45,162 nucleotides of DNA from contig JH153385.1 in NCBI GenBank assembly GCA_000226015.1, positions 107,274 through 152,435 on the forward strand, in the 5' to 3' direction. The stretch is from Mnemiopsis leidyi (Eukaryota; Ctenophora; Tentaculata; Lobata; Bolinopsidae). Of this stretch, positions 44,884-45,162 are shown piece after piece. The notes beneath the pieces are model-generated. The model searched no databases. It was not told the DNA's origin and saw nothing but the letters and a program-made list of their open reading frames with translations. The position numbers and the translations under genes are program-made. Numbering within the stretch: position 1 is the first letter of the stretch; each line of letters begins with the position of its first letter.

Positions 44884-45162
44884 TGCAGACTTTCTTCTTT
44901 AGACAAAAAATTGAGAAAAATATACGTCAAGAACAAACACAGACGCTGAAATTTGACTTATCAAAGCGATCGAAAGAATATAATAGATGCTATTCTTGGT
45001 CCTTCACCAAATTTTTAATTCTTTGAAAATCTGAGGTGACTTATAGTGCTCGCGCCTAAGACCATAATCGTAACGATTTCGAATCAAACCACGACATGAA
45101 ATAATCCTTACATATGGACTTAAACAAGTTAAGCAAAGATAAACATATGAGAACTGCTGCTG
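44884..45162. other. Integrin 5' flank
   Basis: Sequence upstream of the integrin start codon on the minus strand, expected to hold the 5' untranslated region and proximal promoter. No TATA box or other element stands out. The plus-strand frame ending at 45026 is not supported by any family. Confidence 0.45.

Overview
This is animal genomic DNA: multi-exon genes with GT-AG introns, SINE and LINE fragments, small inverted-repeat transposons and many minisatellites. The gene content (a beta integrin, a Frizzled-domain/netrin-domain secreted protein, a receptor guanylyl cyclase and a SET/NAP histone chaperone) is metazoan. AT-rich introns, small exons and the absence of obviously vertebrate features suggest an invertebrate, possibly a non-bilaterian, but I cannot fix the clade from the sequence. 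Exons below were rebuilt by hand from splice sites, reading phase and family conservation. In the four spliced genes every junction I propose keeps phase.

Layout. (1) About 0.5-1.8 kb, minus strand: an intronless GTPase with a C-terminal cysteine-rich ribbon, carrying one single-base frameshift. (2) 2.1-7.5 kb, plus strand: the 3' half of a receptor guanylyl cyclase, from the second half of the kinase-homology domain to the C-terminus. Two tandem, homologous, mutually exclusive last exons are present. Gene 1 probably lies antisense inside an intron of gene 2, whose 5' exons would be left of the window. (3) 9.2-13.7 kb, minus: a complete six-exon SET-type nucleosome assembly protein. (4) 13.7-21 kb: repeat-rich, with a hAT/CGGBP1-like zinc-finger fragment, a LINE fragment with an 11-N gap, tRNA-derived SINEs and a GC-rich foldback cluster. 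(5) 21.0-28.5 kb, minus: a complete seven-exon secreted protein with the order signal peptide, Frizzled CRD, LDLa, LDLa, NTR. It is an sFRP with two LDL-receptor class A modules between its two usual domains. (6) 28.5-31.8 kb: intergenic, with a CACGTG cluster and a TA-flanked MITE. (7) 31.8-44.9 kb, minus: a complete beta-integrin gene.

The most striking observation is in the integrin gene. After the last ectodomain exon there are four alternative phase-0 transmembrane cassettes. Three are single exons of 150, 147 and 150 nt in tandem, each encoding a transmembrane helix, a very short basic tail and its own stop codon. The fourth is the canonical two-exon cassette with the conserved juxtamembrane region and the SPIY/NPTY tail, 3.5 kb further on. 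The gene could therefore make a normal signalling beta subunit and three forms lacking talin/kindlin motifs. With the guanylyl cyclase, two genes in one window show tandem duplication of the 3'-terminal coding exon. The integrin also has a 53-54 bp tandem repeat that multiplies one 3' splice site and the start of its exon six times.
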